From: Thalassia testudinum
Taxonomy: Eukaryota; Streptophyta; Magnoliopsida; Alismatales; Hydrocharitaceae
Assembly (NCBI GenBank): GCA_037157565.1
Contig: JAZHRO010000003.1
Location: 45,149,001-45,213,000 of the forward strand
DNA: 64,000 nt
Reading direction: 5' to 3'
Part shown: positions 1-10,639 of the stretch, in pieces
Layout of the letters: each line of letters begins with the position of its first letter
How positions within the stretch are numbered: position 1 is the first letter of the stretch
The notes under the pieces: generated by a model
The model's database searches: none
Seen by the model: only the letters and a program-made list of their open reading frames with translations
Told to the model about the DNA's origin: nothing
Made by a program: the position numbers and the translations under genes

Positions 1-599
1 TCCATTGTGCTGCAAGTGAGCATTCTTCTCACAGCCAAATTTTGTTATTGGCTTCTGCCTATTGCAGTTCACCAAATTATAGAGGGGGCGCTGACAGCAA
101 AGATCATCCACAAATAAAATGACTCTCAAATTGTTAGCGACACAAAGTTGTCTTGCATCAATGAAGGTGTGTCTTGACCACTTGTCATTTAGGCTAATGA
201 CTTCATTCAGATAATGCATGAACCACAACCACTATTTTTTGTTATATTTTGAAGATGAACCACAACCATGATATAATGGAGACATTCTTTGCTATTGCAA
301 GGGCTACCGAAAACAAACTGTTTTTGCCACAGATCCATGGGTTTTATGGTAGGCTAATGCTAAGATCACTTTATCTAAGGATTACTAGATCAATGATTAA
401 TTGTTTTACCTTTCTAAAGAAATGATTGTTTAATTTATATGCTTTATATAATTCAGTTTCTAGATCCTAATATTTAATGCTTAATTTTTTTTATGTGATT
501 CATGTTTAAATATCTATCTCATTTTTGTGGCACAACCATATTTTTGTACCAGGCCCTTTTCCAGTCATGGCCATCTCAATAAATTACAGATATGGTTTC
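1..599. other. No gene recognised; AT-rich sequence
   Basis: I see no conserved coding sequence, RNA gene or repeat structure in this stretch. It is moderately AT-rich and lies downstream of the minus-strand LINE remnant, so it may hold the decayed 3' end of that element. No poly-A or poly-T tail that would fix a LINE end was recognised. Confidence 0.4.
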
Positions 600-1256
600 A
601 ATCTAGAGGGCATGCTTCACTTTTGTGCCTATCTAAATCCCCCAAAGAACTGCCATAACCTCAACACATTCTTTTTTGAATCTGAAAATGTACAGAACAG
701 GATCCTGTCTCCTGTTTCGGAAAGAAGACTAGAAACATGCCTCAGTAGTTGCATCAATCCAACTAAATCTGAATGATTGCCAAACCTGCCAAGAGAGAGA
801 GCAATCAAAGAATAGATGGCTGGCATCTTTAGTCCCTGTTCCACAAAGAGCATGTCATGCATCAGCCCCTTGGACCCTTCTGGACCAAAGTACCCTTGTG
901 AGGACCCAATTCCTTTGAAGAAGCCACCAAGAAAATTTGATCTTCAGCAGACAGGAAGCCTCCCAAATAAGTTAGCAATCTTGAAGAAGTCGACATTGTA
1001 GGTGCCTAACTTTCTTGTAAGCTTCAAAGACAGTGAAAGAGCCAGAGTCCCAACAATAAGCAACACGCTGTCCCCATGGCTGGAAATCTGGAAGAAGTTG
1101 AAGGAATTGAAGGAATTCCTCAGCCCTTTGATCAAACCGAGGTGCAATAAAAGTAGGTGCCTCCCCACTCCAACAGGATGTCACAGATGCATTGTTGGCA
1201 GCTGCCAGTGCAAATAATCTAGGGAATAAATCCCTTAAGTGCCAACCCCAGTCCAA
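600..1256 (-). pseudogene. LINE (non-LTR retrotransposon) fragment, zf-RVT region
   Basis: The minus strand encodes a decayed copy of the zinc-binding region found at the C-terminus of plant L1-type reverse transcriptases (zf-RVT family). Visible landmarks, N to C, are DLFPRLFALA near 1235, a weak SGSFTVFEAYKK near 1030, LKIKFSWWLLQRNWVLT near 945-895, and HALCGTGTKDASHLFFDC with the C..C...H....C spacing near 850-790, then SWQVWQSFRFSWID. One TAA (972-974) and one stop before HALCG interrupt the same frame. In intact LINEs this region follows the RT domain and is encoded at the 3' end. The endonuclease and RT core are missing, so this is a dead 5'-truncated or otherwise eroded copy. A host gene carrying a zf-RVT domain is possible but less likely given the stops. 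Confidence 0.7.
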
Positions 1257-1780
1257 TTATCATTCTAGAAAGAGAACATTCTCAAAAGTAGGTGTGAAAA
1301 AGGAAGTCAACCTGTTAGAGACTTTTTGTTCCCTCTATGCAATGGGATGGGACTGTGTTTTTCCTTGTTGGCATTGTTTATATAAAGGAGTATTTGATGT
1401 GCAACAAGGATCAGAAATTTATGTAATTTCTATTTTGTTTCATTGCACGAGTATAATTCTTTTGTCTCCAATTTTTAAGTATAAATTGCTAAATATTAGC
1501 TGTGTATCTACTAGTTATGCTTATGCTGCAACCGTAATGCAGGTAGACTCTTGTCGCTGGTGGACAAGTGTTGACTCTTGTATCATCAGGAACTCAAATT
1601 TAATAAAATGCGTCAGTCAGTTTCGTCCAAGACTTTTTCCATTGTCTTAGTTCTTATTTTTGTTTCATATAGGTTGATGAAATGCGCTCTTATATTGTGT
1701 GCCATCTTCATGATAGTGCCTTTTGCCTTATGAAGAGTAGGATTAGGATTGGTCATTAAGAGGACCACCATGTATTTATT
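1257..1780. other. No gene recognised
   Basis: An open frame of about 150 codons exists on the plus strand (1192-1650), but its composition is unremarkable and it overlaps the LINE remnant on the other strand. I regard it as chance. Nothing else is supported here. Confidence 0.35.
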
Positions 1781-2186
1781 ATTTATTTCTTACCAAGAGA
1801 CCTTTATTGATGGTTCAAAAACCATCACCAAAGGTCTTTCGTCATGGTTAAAAACCGTGACCAAAGAAAGAGCTTCGATTTTAATACCGTGACCAAAGAA
1901 AGAGCTTCGATTTTAATGCCGTGACCAAAAGTCTTAGGTCAAAGACTCTTAAAGCCAACCAAGGTGGAGGATTCAGTCACGGTTCTATGTTAAACCATGA
2001 CTAAACGCATTTTGTTACGGTGTTTAAACCGTGACCAAACGTAAAGACTTTTGGTTATAGTTTAAGGAAAACCGTGACCAATGACCCCTCCACCATGCAA
2101 CTTATTCGGTGACACTAATTGATGATGGTTCTAAATCCTTTGGTCACAGTTTTTAACCGTGACCAACATCCTTCTTTGTTGTAGTG
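1781..2186. mobile_element. CACTA-type DNA transposon end (right terminus)
   Basis: Read on the minus strand the segment begins at 2186 with CACTACAACAAAGAAGG, the terminal signature of plant CACTA (En/Spm) transposons. Inside it, the short motif GGTCACGGTT and its complement AACCGTGACC recur at least seven times in both orientations, as expected for subterminal repeats bound by a CACTA transposase. It abuts Athila integrase coding sequence at 2187, where TTT could be one side of a 3-bp target duplication. No left terminus was found, so it lies outside the window or has been deleted. No transposase is visible; this is the edge of a larger element or a non-autonomous copy. Confidence 0.7.
1855..1930. 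repeat. 32-bp tandem repeat in CACTA subterminal region
   Basis: Copies begin at 1855 and 1887, with a partial third at 1919, giving an exact 32-bp period. Each starts CCGTGACCAAAG and runs through AGAGCTTCGATTTTAAT. It includes the CCGTGACC subterminal motif of the surrounding transposon end, so it is probably local amplification of that motif. Confidence 0.85.
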
Positions 2187-2445
2187 TTTAGACGAAAAGA
2201 TCAGGAAACTCCAACTATCTAAGTTAGAGGAGTTTATAAATGACATTTGTGAGAATGCCAAGATCTATAAGGTTATGACCAAAGCTCTTTGATTCTTGAC
2301 TTAAGCTCTTTCTCAGCAAGCTTAGGTAGAATTGGAATGGCCAGTTCATCATTGATTAGATATTCCCAAATGAGGTCGTTGAGATTTCTGACCCAAAGAT
2401 GGGAAACTCTTTCAAGATCAATGGGCAATGTAAAAAAACCTTGTC
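2187..2445 (+). pseudogene. Athila-clade integrase C-terminus (fragment)
   Basis: A plus-strand relic of the end of an Athila Ty3/gypsy polyprotein. The frame starting at 2188 reads LDEKIRKLQLSKLEEF, then NDICENAKIYKVMTKAL up to a TGA. After a frameshift it continues with sequence like the integrase C-terminal region, in which Athila proteins carry a K-R/S-W-x-GPF core, and an EISDPKMGNSFKINGQ stretch ending near 2440. The N-terminal side is cut by the CACTA insertion at 2186. The downstream order (G-run signal, spacer, second G-run signal, LTR) agrees with an Athila 3' half on the plus strand. Confidence 0.75.
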
Positions 2446-2634
2446 GACCGTGTTATTCTAAAACCTATCTCAGACAAGGTTGCTTTAACCTTGATTTAAC
2501 TCCTTTGGCTGGACCCTACTTAGCTAATGGCACTAAACTTAGCATTTGTATAGTTTGACTCAGAGCTAACCAAAGCATCGCAGAATACAGGTGATATTTT
2601 CTTCATTCTACTCTTTTCTCAAGCCTTTTATTTT

Positions 2635-2680
2635 CAATGGGGACACTGCATATGCTAGGCATTGGGGGGTGGATTCACTT
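2635..2680 (+). promoter_or_regulatory. First G-run (PPT-like) signal after pol
   Basis: GGGGACACTGCATATGC followed by TAGGCATTGGGGGGTGG is the plus-strand version of a signal seen five or six more times in this window (19.32, 23.98, 27.73, 32.24, 39.71 and perhaps 63.98 kb, minus strand). In each clear case it follows the end of pol or the position where pol should end. Purine-rich runs like this can act as polypurine tracts. Since an LTR does not follow directly, it may be an internal tract. Confidence 0.6.
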
Positions 2681-3708
2681 CTAAATCATATTGTTAGCTA
2701 TATGGATTTGTTGTAAATTTCCCTTATTTTTCCTGTTTATTAAAAAAAATTAAATTAGGAAAAGAGAACTTAGGCATTAGAGTTTTTCAACCTTAAGAAA
2801 TAATACAATAAGATCTGAACACTTAGACCATTCAGGTCTTCGGGCTTAATCAGCCCGGGTATCCACTAAAATGTGGACTTCTATCTCGAGTCCTCGCCAT
2901 TCTAAATTCATTTCTAATTGGTTAAATAAGTTAGGGTGATAAATACATGACTTATCAGCTCGCTCTCTAATTTGAGGGGACTTATAGTCTAAGTATCTAC
3001 ATACTATTTGCACAAACTTACTTTTTAGCAATTTTAATGGAAATTGGGTAGCTAATGAACCTTCTAGGGTAGTATGGCTGGTAAGTTGTCATGAGTAACA
3101 ACCCATTGGCTGGTTGTCCAGAGCCAAGCCACACGACCATTCTCTTTCTACTGCCTTTAGGTAAATCTTAGATTAGGGAAGCCACCTACTAAGAAAAAAA
3201 AGAGAAACAGAAAAGAAGAAACAGGGAAGTAGAATAAGCCGGGGAGATAAAAACTGGGTTCGCCCTTGTGTTAACCCCATAAAAATAAAAAGTAGGGAGA
3301 AAGCTACCGGTCGGATAGATACACCTTTAGGTAGAAATTCTTCATTAGGGTCACCTAGGATTTGTAGAAACTTGAAGCCATTTTGATTTTCGACCAGTGA
3401 GTCTATTACGTTCACACAAAAAGATGCTTAGAACTTAGAGTTCTTTTCGAGTCTTAGGTGGGTTGGGTAGTCGTAAAAAGCTGCCTCAAGACTCTAAACT
3501 GAAAAATCCAAAAAAAAAGAAAAAGAAAAGAAGGAAAAGAAAAAGATGTATTTGCTTTTAAATAAGATGAGAGCTTGGCAGTCTGCATTTTAGCAGACAC
3601 CCTGGCACTGTTGAGTCCTTGTAGTTCGGGTTATTAATAGAAATTTCTTAGTATTGAGAAATAAATATTGCTCAATTAATTTAATCCAAATTCTTTTATA
3701 AATAACAT
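2681..3708 (+). other. Athila 3' spacer, type Y (noncoding)
   Basis: This region between the two G-run signals has no recognisable protein. It is the reverse-complement counterpart of the spacers at 26.53-27.72 and 31.08-32.24 kb: shared blocks include the segment around 2810-2900, CTTATCAGCTCG near 2950, and a block at 3074-3130 that in the other copies is present twice. It therefore belongs to the same Athila family as those units, in opposite orientation. Confidence 0.6.
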
Positions 3709-3745
3709 GTTTTGCTAGGTACTAATAAAAGATAGGCATGGACTA
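3709..3745 (+). promoter_or_regulatory. Hairpin plus degenerate PPT before 3' LTR
   Basis: TTTTGCTA-GGTAC-TAATAAAA is a decayed version of an 8-bp-arm hairpin found just inside the 3' LTR of every minus-strand unit here. It is followed by AGATAGGCATGGACTA, where intact copies have a run of five G's. The LTR starts at the next TGA (3746). Confidence 0.65.
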
Positions 3746-5482
3746 TGATGTAGATACATCTATTCCACATAAATTATTTATTTATGCGTGTTCTTAGGCA
3801 TATAATTTCATTCAATATTATAAATATTGCATAGCATGCATCATTATGTATTTAAATGAGATTGTATAAGTTATAGGTTAATTTATCCTTTTTGTGGTCA
3901 AGGGATAGGGTGATTTTTATCCGGACGTCAGGGTGACGATTGCAGTTCAATGCCTCCGAGATCGCCCTGATCAGACCTTCGTAGCATCAAATGCAGTCTG
4001 AGGAAGATTAGAGGCCATGGGGCAACGTGGTGCAAGTCCGTATCTTAGATGACAAATCCAACCACACAGATGAGTTCATATCGACGATCGTAGCCCAACA
4101 GTGTGAAAATCGACCCAATCCGACATCCTTGGCACTATCTACAAGTATTAGAAATGGACGGCTCAGATGGCACCATGTGGTGCCATCTTAGCCACCCAAG
4201 GCCTCTTGCAGGATTCCTTCATCCGTGCCCCTCAATCTCAGTCATTGGATTTCCATCCAATGGCTGAGAGCGCATGTGCCTAAAATCGCAAATGCGACCA
4301 AAGCAACTCCTCAGCACAATGGTTGAAGGCATTACACAAAGAGTAGGGCGCGTGTTCAAAATGCGATTCGCCTCTCTTAAGCGAGCAGAGCATGCCCACT
4401 TGAAATTGGAGTGTCCGATGGAGATCAAGTGATGGTGGCAGTGGCGACATGGCGCAACATTGGAGCCAGATGAACACGTGTGCAATGACGTGCCATCAGA
4501 TGTGCCATCGCATGAGGGGGCACATAATGCAAAAGATGAGGTGTGCTTGTGCTATCTAAGCCGTCTAATTGAACGATCAGATGACTGAGGACAATTAAGT
4601 GCGATGAACGTGCGAACGGTCGAAGGTCAACAGACACATGGTGTGGCTCAATCTGAGCTGTTCATTCGTGATCTGATGGCTCTCGTTCCATGCAAGCTTC
4701 AGCGACATGTGCTTTATAGTGACACTTATAAATGTCACTAAAGGTCTTGATATTAATGTTAAAGTTTTGAAATGACCTTTTTGCCCCTATATCATCAACT
4801 ATAAAAGAACCACCCCTACCACACATTTCTTCATCCCTTCATCTCTCTCCCTCTCTAAGAGCTAAGAATTCAAGTTCTAAGCTCATTCTAGTGCACCCAA
4901 GCTATGGGAAGCTCTACTAGAGTTAAAAATTAAAATTTTTCACTTCTCACCTCCTTCGCAGAGCTCTTGCCAGCTGTCTTCTTGCTGCCATTCTGGAAGC
5001 GGATCCCGCAACATTGACGTTCTGCCTCATCCCCGGTTCTTCTTGATTCACCCTCCGTCTTCCATCTTTGCTCTCCTTCCTCCAGGTGTCGTTCATCCGG
5101 CTCGTCCTTCAAGCAATTGTTGAGGATAACTTCTCACCTCCTTATCTTTTTATCGCTTTCTAGAGTATATTTTCAATTTTCTAGTTGTAGAAATTAGTTA
5201 TAAAGACATTATGTTAGTTATAAAAAGTTGTTTTCTCTCTCTCTCTATCACTTTTATTTATATTACAAGTAGATTAGTTGTTTATAATCATTGTAAATGT
5301 CTCCTTTATAAACAAAATTACAAAAAAATATAATTACAAATTTAGAATCAGTGTAGCCTCCCCATGTTCGACTTGAGACTCACTTTGAGTTTTGATAAAA
5401 TTATCTGATTGACGGATTTTTACGTAGCTACAATGACGGGTCTTTAACTCAATCTTTTAAGCGTATAAAATCTCATGCATCA
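3746..5482 (+). repeat. Athila 3' LTR, plus orientation (family F/A)
   Basis: TG (3746) to CA (5482), 1737 bp, nearly the same length as the minus-strand relative at 24765-26498 (1734 bp), with which it shares scattered blocks on the opposite strand. It holds a palindrome around 4166-4187, a TATA box CTATAAAAG at 4799-4807 and, near 5357, the GCCTCCCCATGTTCGAC segment common to Athila LTR ends. Internal sequence lies to its left, so it is the 3' LTR; the flanking ACAAC (5483-5487) would be its target duplication, but no partner is in view. Confidence 0.75.
4799..4807 (+). promoter_or_regulatory. LTR TATA box
   Basis: CTATAAAAG followed by a pyrimidine-rich stretch (TTCATCTCTCTCCCTCTC) is a good core promoter for this LTR, in the element's sense direction. 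Confidence 0.6.
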
Positions 5483-6441
5483 ACAACCCTCCAAATTAGC
5501 ACCACCCATCCTAGCCCTTGGATCCCTTAACCACCCTCCAAAAGCCATCCTAACCTCCACCTATCCATGCCAACCTATCCCCCTTCCCTTCCTATTTAAA
5601 CCCCCATCCTACCACTAAATAAACCAACCTTGGCTACATTTATTTCACATCCAAATCCACCCTATAGCCATCCAAAGGAGGAGCCAAGGAGAAGAAGATT
5701 AAGGGAGCAAACCTTGCTCCCTTGGTGCCTTCTTCTTCCTTCCCTCTTCCTTTGTTCTAAGCCAAGGATCAATCAAGTGGAGGATAGCCAGGCAGGAGAG
5801 AGAGGAGGCACGTCCATCTAGGGTTTGCCAAGGAGGAAGGATGTCCAACCTTGGAGGAGGAGGACTCTTCAACTTTGGAGCAATCGGAGTTGGAGCGAGA
5901 GTTTTCCTATGGCACCATTTTCTACTCTAAGCCTTTCTTACTTCCTTAGCTTTAGCAATTTCTATTTTGTATTAATTAGCTAGTAGAAGTTTTTGGAGAT
6001 TACAAGCGTGAAATCCCTCCCACTTATGAGTACTCAAATTTTGTAATCAACTTAGATTGTCCATTTCAATATAAGCTTTTCTTGATATATTTGGCTTTGT
6101 AGTTTGGTTTCTTCATCTCTACACTTCCATTACTCTAAGTCCCTCATGCTTGGAGTGAGTTGGAAGAGTAGAGCACATTAATTTGCTTAGCTCCTTTTCA
6201 CTTCTTATTTTGGTGTGATTCACCCTATTTGAAAATTAAAAAAAAAATACATATATTAAAAAGCAAAAAAGAGAGATTTCCTTATCAACAAGCAAGAGTA
6301 CCTTATTTTGCATTTCGCCTCCCTTGGGATGACCTTAATACTTACCCAAGTACTCGATTTTTATAAATTCAAAAGCGAGCGAATTTAGTACGTTACAATG
6401 ACATAAAAAGTAGATTTTAAACCATGTGATTTCTTTCATCA
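5483..6441 (+). repeat. Truncated Athila 5' LTR (3' portion)
   Basis: The segment ends CATCA immediately before a tRNA-Asp-type primer site, so its right edge is the end of a 5' LTR. It carries a possible TATA box (TATTTAAACC, 5592-5601) and, near 6320, a CGCCTCCC segment resembling the other LTR ends. No TG start is seen on the left, where it abuts the preceding 3' LTR at 5482, so the 5' portion is missing. Confidence 0.6.
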
Positions 6442-6446
6442 CTTTT

Positions 6447-6464
6447 TGGTGCCGATGTTAGGGA
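6447..6464 (+). promoter_or_regulatory. Primer binding site, tRNA-Asp type
   Basis: TGGTGCCGATGTTAGGGA starts five bases after the LTR end. From memory, Athila and Ogre elements use the 3' end of tRNA-Asp, with the site TGGCGCCGTTGCCGGGGA. The copy here differs at five positions, four of them transitions, consistent with age. Confidence 0.65.
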
Positions 6465-8040
6465 GGCACGGCTTTGCATAGCATATTACTCTTTCTTGAT
6501 ACTTGGATCTCACCCATTTCTCTCTTTTGATTGCATGTGTGCAGGAACAGGTACATACCAAAAAAGCAGGAATTTGGAGCAAAAGCTAGAAGAACGTTTT
6601 CTTCCCACGTATTTTGAGGTTAGTACCCCCTTGTCATACAAAAGTTCTGAAAAAAAATCTATCAAAAAAAATTAAAAAGGCTTTTCATAATCAAAAACAT
6701 CAAATAAAAAAAAATTGGGTGGTGGTCCTTAAAATCAATTTTCTTGCTTGCTTGCTTTGGTAACCACCACCCTACCCAAGTATTGGTGCACTTATTTTTA
6801 GAGCTAGACTTCTGTTTGGACTTCAAAAATCAAGTCCTAGCACCACAAGCTTGTTAAAATCTTGAAATTCTACTCCAATGTTCCAAGTCAAGTCAGGAAC
6901 ATAGGTTCCAAATTTCATAGCATTTAGATTTGTAGACAATATTTTAAAATTCGTGGACCACAAAGGGGTCAGACCTTTTGATTTCATTATTTTGCTATAG
7001 TTCACAAAATTTAATAATTTTTGTACTCATCCAACTTCTATGAAATTTAGCTTTCTGGAATCTCTAGAAAATTTGTCACAACATATAAAATTCCCAAAAT
7101 TTTTGGAGCTAGTGGTGTTACTAAAAAATCCAATTTACCTACGGGTATCATTTTGGATAGTGACACCAGTACAAACAAAAATTTGAAAAAAATATCAAAC
7201 AAATTCCTAAAATAATAAAAAAAAATCATTTTTGGAATCATTGTCTGATTTGCCTTTCAGTAGTGGTCTTGTTTACCATATCTGGACCAATAATTAAAAA
7301 TAAAAACCTAAAAAACACTCATTTGATAGTTAATTGCCTAACTAAGGTTCAATTCAATTAGGGTTACTGTCATTTCTTTTGTTCCACAATTATAAAGGAA
7401 ACTCACCTTCACCCATACAACTTGTTTTAAAAACATAGCAAGAGAAACCCTAAAATCCATTGAACAATCTCAAACCCTAAAAGGCGAGAAAAAATAACAA
7501 AATTTTTGTGTGTCAACCAATTGTTTTGGCATTGGACCCACTCTGTCCAATATGCACACACCAAAAAAAGAAATAATCGGGTATTACCCTAATCAATGCC
7601 CATCACATTCCTGTGTTACTTCAAGTCCCTAAGCCTAAATTAAAATTGGTAGTCACTTGACCACTAAGGACTTCATTACATTCTAGGCTTGATATCCGGA
7701 TTTCAAGTTCTCTAATCGTTCCTAATTCCCTTCAAACATGCTTGGGCCCAAGCCACCTTTATAGTCTAGCCGGGTTAATTCTGGGAAGTAGGTCCACTTA
7801 TTGACTTCTTGATTTATCAGGTTCCCAAGTCTTAGGTTTTCTTAAGTCAACCTTTAGATAGGCTTATAATTTTGATTGATTGCTTGATTTGTAGACATTT
7901 CTCTCTCCTTTTTCCGATCTCTTCTCCTTCGCTTCTTCCATAAAGTGTATGCACGGTCAACAGTCCCAAAATCCACACTTGGAGGGACCAACTGATTTTT
8001 TGGCCTGCCGCACTACTCACACTTGCTTGTTTTCTTGCTT
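6465..8040 (+). other. Athila 5' leader, no gene
   Basis: Noncoding sequence between primer site and gag. It includes GTGTGCAGGAACAGG near 6540, similar to the position of TTTCAGGGGAAGAAAAG in the leader of the plus-strand element at 36 kb. I see no conserved coding segment. Confidence 0.5.
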
Positions 8041-9020
8041 TATTGAAAATAAACAAAAAATGGAAAACACCCAAAACCTTACTAAAAATACTAACAAACA
8101 GGAACAACACATCTCAATTTCACCAAAATCATCAACTCGACGTTGAAATTCCCGAACCACATTTTGAAATGTCATCGCTTCAAAACCCAATAGGAGATTT
8201 GAACATCGATAATTCAAACCCGTTGTTCATGATGGTGAATCAAATCCAACAACTCCAAGTAAACCAACAACAATTAGCTAGGACTGTCTCAAACCTAGCT
8301 AATCGAAGACCACCCCTTGAAGAGCCAACTATCCTATTAAGGGATCTTTATGATCCCTCTAACTATGAAGAAAGACCTAGGGTGGTCATACCTAATGGGG
8401 AGTTTGAAATTAAACTTGTTGTCCTAAATCTCATTAAGCATTTCCATGTCCTTCATCAGGAAGACCCGTTTAGCCACCTAGAGGAACTTATTGTCCTCAC
8501 CCAAACCACTAAATCCTGTAATACGCGGAAGACTTATGGCTAATGCGGATCTTCCCACTCCCTCTTAATGACAAGACTACTTACTGATTTCGGATAGTGG
8601 GAAAACCTATCAACACATGGCCTCAACTCAAAAGCGCATTTCTAAAAAAAAAATTCCAATTGGTCGTACTAACTCTTTGCACTGTGCAATAACTATCTTC
8701 CAACAAAAACATGGCGAGCTTATGCATGAAGCTTGGGAGAGATTCCAAGATTTACTCAGAAGTTGCCCACACCATGAGGTGCCACTTTGGCAGCTCATAC
8801 ACATATTCTACCATGGTCTTGATGACCATTTAAGGTGATTTGTTGATGCCTCATGTGAGGGCAATTTTTTAAATAAGGATGTTGACAGTGCCTATCAATT
8901 AATTGACGAAATGAGTCAAAACTCATTTAACCACTCATCCATGGACACCTTTTGTAGAAATTCCAATCCTTGAGTAGGTGTCCATGAAGTAGACACGCAA
9001 CAGCAATCTCTCCCATTCAC
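8041..9020 (+). pseudogene. Athila gag remnant
   Basis: The frame at 8043-8543 contains FMMVNQIQQLQVNQQQLARTV, then RDLYDPSNYEERPRVVIP and IKHFHVLHQEDPFSHLEEL, matching the N-terminal half of Athila gag (capsid-like retrotrans_gag family). A shifted frame (8617-8838) continues with FQQKHGELMHEAWERFQDLL and CPHHEVPLWQLIHIFYHGLD, the typical gag core. After a stop the match goes on with CEGNFLNKDVDSAYQLIDEM to about 8920. Gag would form the cytoplasmic particle in which the RNA is copied. At least two frameshifts and several stops make this a dead copy. Confidence 0.8.
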
Positions 9021-9827
9021 ACAAGATGATTTACAACTCTTCGCACAAAGTCTCGACTAAATTCAAATCAACCAAAAGAAAATGGTAGAAAAGATTGATG
9101 CACGACAAAAGAATCCTACTTTGATCGATGCTAAGTCGCATTTTTCCAACCCCAACCCTAACCTGACCTTTCTTCATCAAGAAAATTTGTAACAAATTGA
9201 TGCAAGCAGATTTCAAAACACCAATGTTGCACATGATTTTACTAGTACTTTTTTTCTCTATTTGCCCCAGTTAATGAAAATGTTTCTGCCCTCTAGTATA
9301 CTTTTGGAAACAATTCGTCCAACCTTTACAATCCAAATTAGAGGAATAATCTTAATTTTTCCAGGAAAAATACAAATCAAGTTCTGCAATTACAAAATCA
9401 ATTTGGGAATTTTGCACAAACCCAACCTTTGCAGGTCGATATCAATAATCGATTAATGAAAACCCTGCAAGGAATGCAACAACAAATGAATGACGTTAAC
9501 TGTGCAATTTCCAATTTGCAAAGTCAACTTACAGTAACACTCGATCAAAGGCCCATAGGAAATTTACCTTTCCAACTTATCCTAAATCCCCGCAATCAAT
9601 AGAACTAATTTCAAGGCAGAAACAATCACAACCAATAAGCAATAAATCTCACACCTCAATTCATACTCGATTTTCAAAACTCATAACAAAATTAACGTTT
9701 CCCACCTCATAATGATCACACTGCAAACGTAGTAACTTTACAAAGTGGCAAAACTACACAAAACGCGGGATCTTCATACAAAAATCAACTGGATCAAGAG
9801 AAAATTTTTCCCACTTCCGCTAACTCT
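9021..9827 (+). pseudogene. Decayed gag C-terminus
   Basis: Q/N-rich sequence in broken frames, such as QQQSLPFTQDDLQLF and later NQ-rich segments, corresponds in position to the variable gag C-terminus of Athila. No CCHC zinc knuckle is visible. Stops are frequent. Confidence 0.5.
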
Positions 9828-10570
9828 TTGGATAAAGAAGAAAGCAAAAACTTGACACCTTTTTTGCAAACATTGAACCCAAAGAAAAAGAAAATAAGAA
9901 AAATTGAGCCGTTTGAACAAGAATTTCATGAACTTTTCAACCAAGTGGAAATAAATATCCCTCTCCTAGATGTGGCTAAATATATCCCTACCTATGCAAC
10001 ATTTTTGAAAGAAATTTGTACCCCTAAAAGGGAACCTAAAAATCTAGGAAAGGTGCTCCTCTCTAAGACAATAAGTTCTGTTGTCTAGAGCAAGCTACCT
10101 TACAAAAGAAAGGACCTGGGCACTCCACTCATAACAGTTGTCACTAACGACACCACCTTTGATTGCGTCCTCTTAGATCTAGGTGCATCATCAACCTTAT
10201 CCTCACCATGCTTTTTGAAGAATTTTAGTTCGGTGAACTTAAGCCAGTAAAGGTAACCCTACAATTTGTTGATCGATCTGTAATTCATTTAAAGTGATAG
10301 TGGAAGTTGTGATTGTTTGGATATAGAATTACCTCTTCACAGTGCACTTTTTGGTCCTCGACACTGATGTACCCAAATATCTTATAAATGTACCTATCAT
10401 ACTTGGAATACCTCTTCTCGTCACTGCTAAGGCAAACATTAATTGCATTTCTGGAAAAATGGGCATCACTTGTGTTGGCAAAGCACTCATCGTAGACATT
10501 TTTAAGGCTTCCAAAAGATTCCACAAGCCGGATTTCTTTGACGACTTGGATTCTAAACAACAAATCTAGT
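9828..10570 (+). pseudogene. Athila gag-protease junction remnant
   Basis: The frame at 9828-10088 has FNQVEINIPLLDVAKYIPTY and FLKEICTPKR, the conserved segment in front of Athila protease. It continues in broken form through LGTPL and LLDLGAS (the Athila form of the aspartic-protease active site; 10150-10185). A shifted frame at 10342-10569 carries VPIILGIPLLVTAKANINC, the protease C-terminal part. The enzyme would cut the polyprotein inside the particle; the frameshifts here rule that out. Confidence 0.75.
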
Positions 10571-10639
10571 TGAGGAAATGCTTTCTATTTCAAATATGGA
10601 AACATGTTTTTCACTTGCTTCTTCTCCTAAGTTGTAGAA

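Noticed and set aside
5360..5385. GTTCGAC segments as tRNA B box / hidden tRNA or SINE
   Set aside because: No A box, acceptor stem or anticodon arm could be found near any copy; the segment is part of LTR ends.
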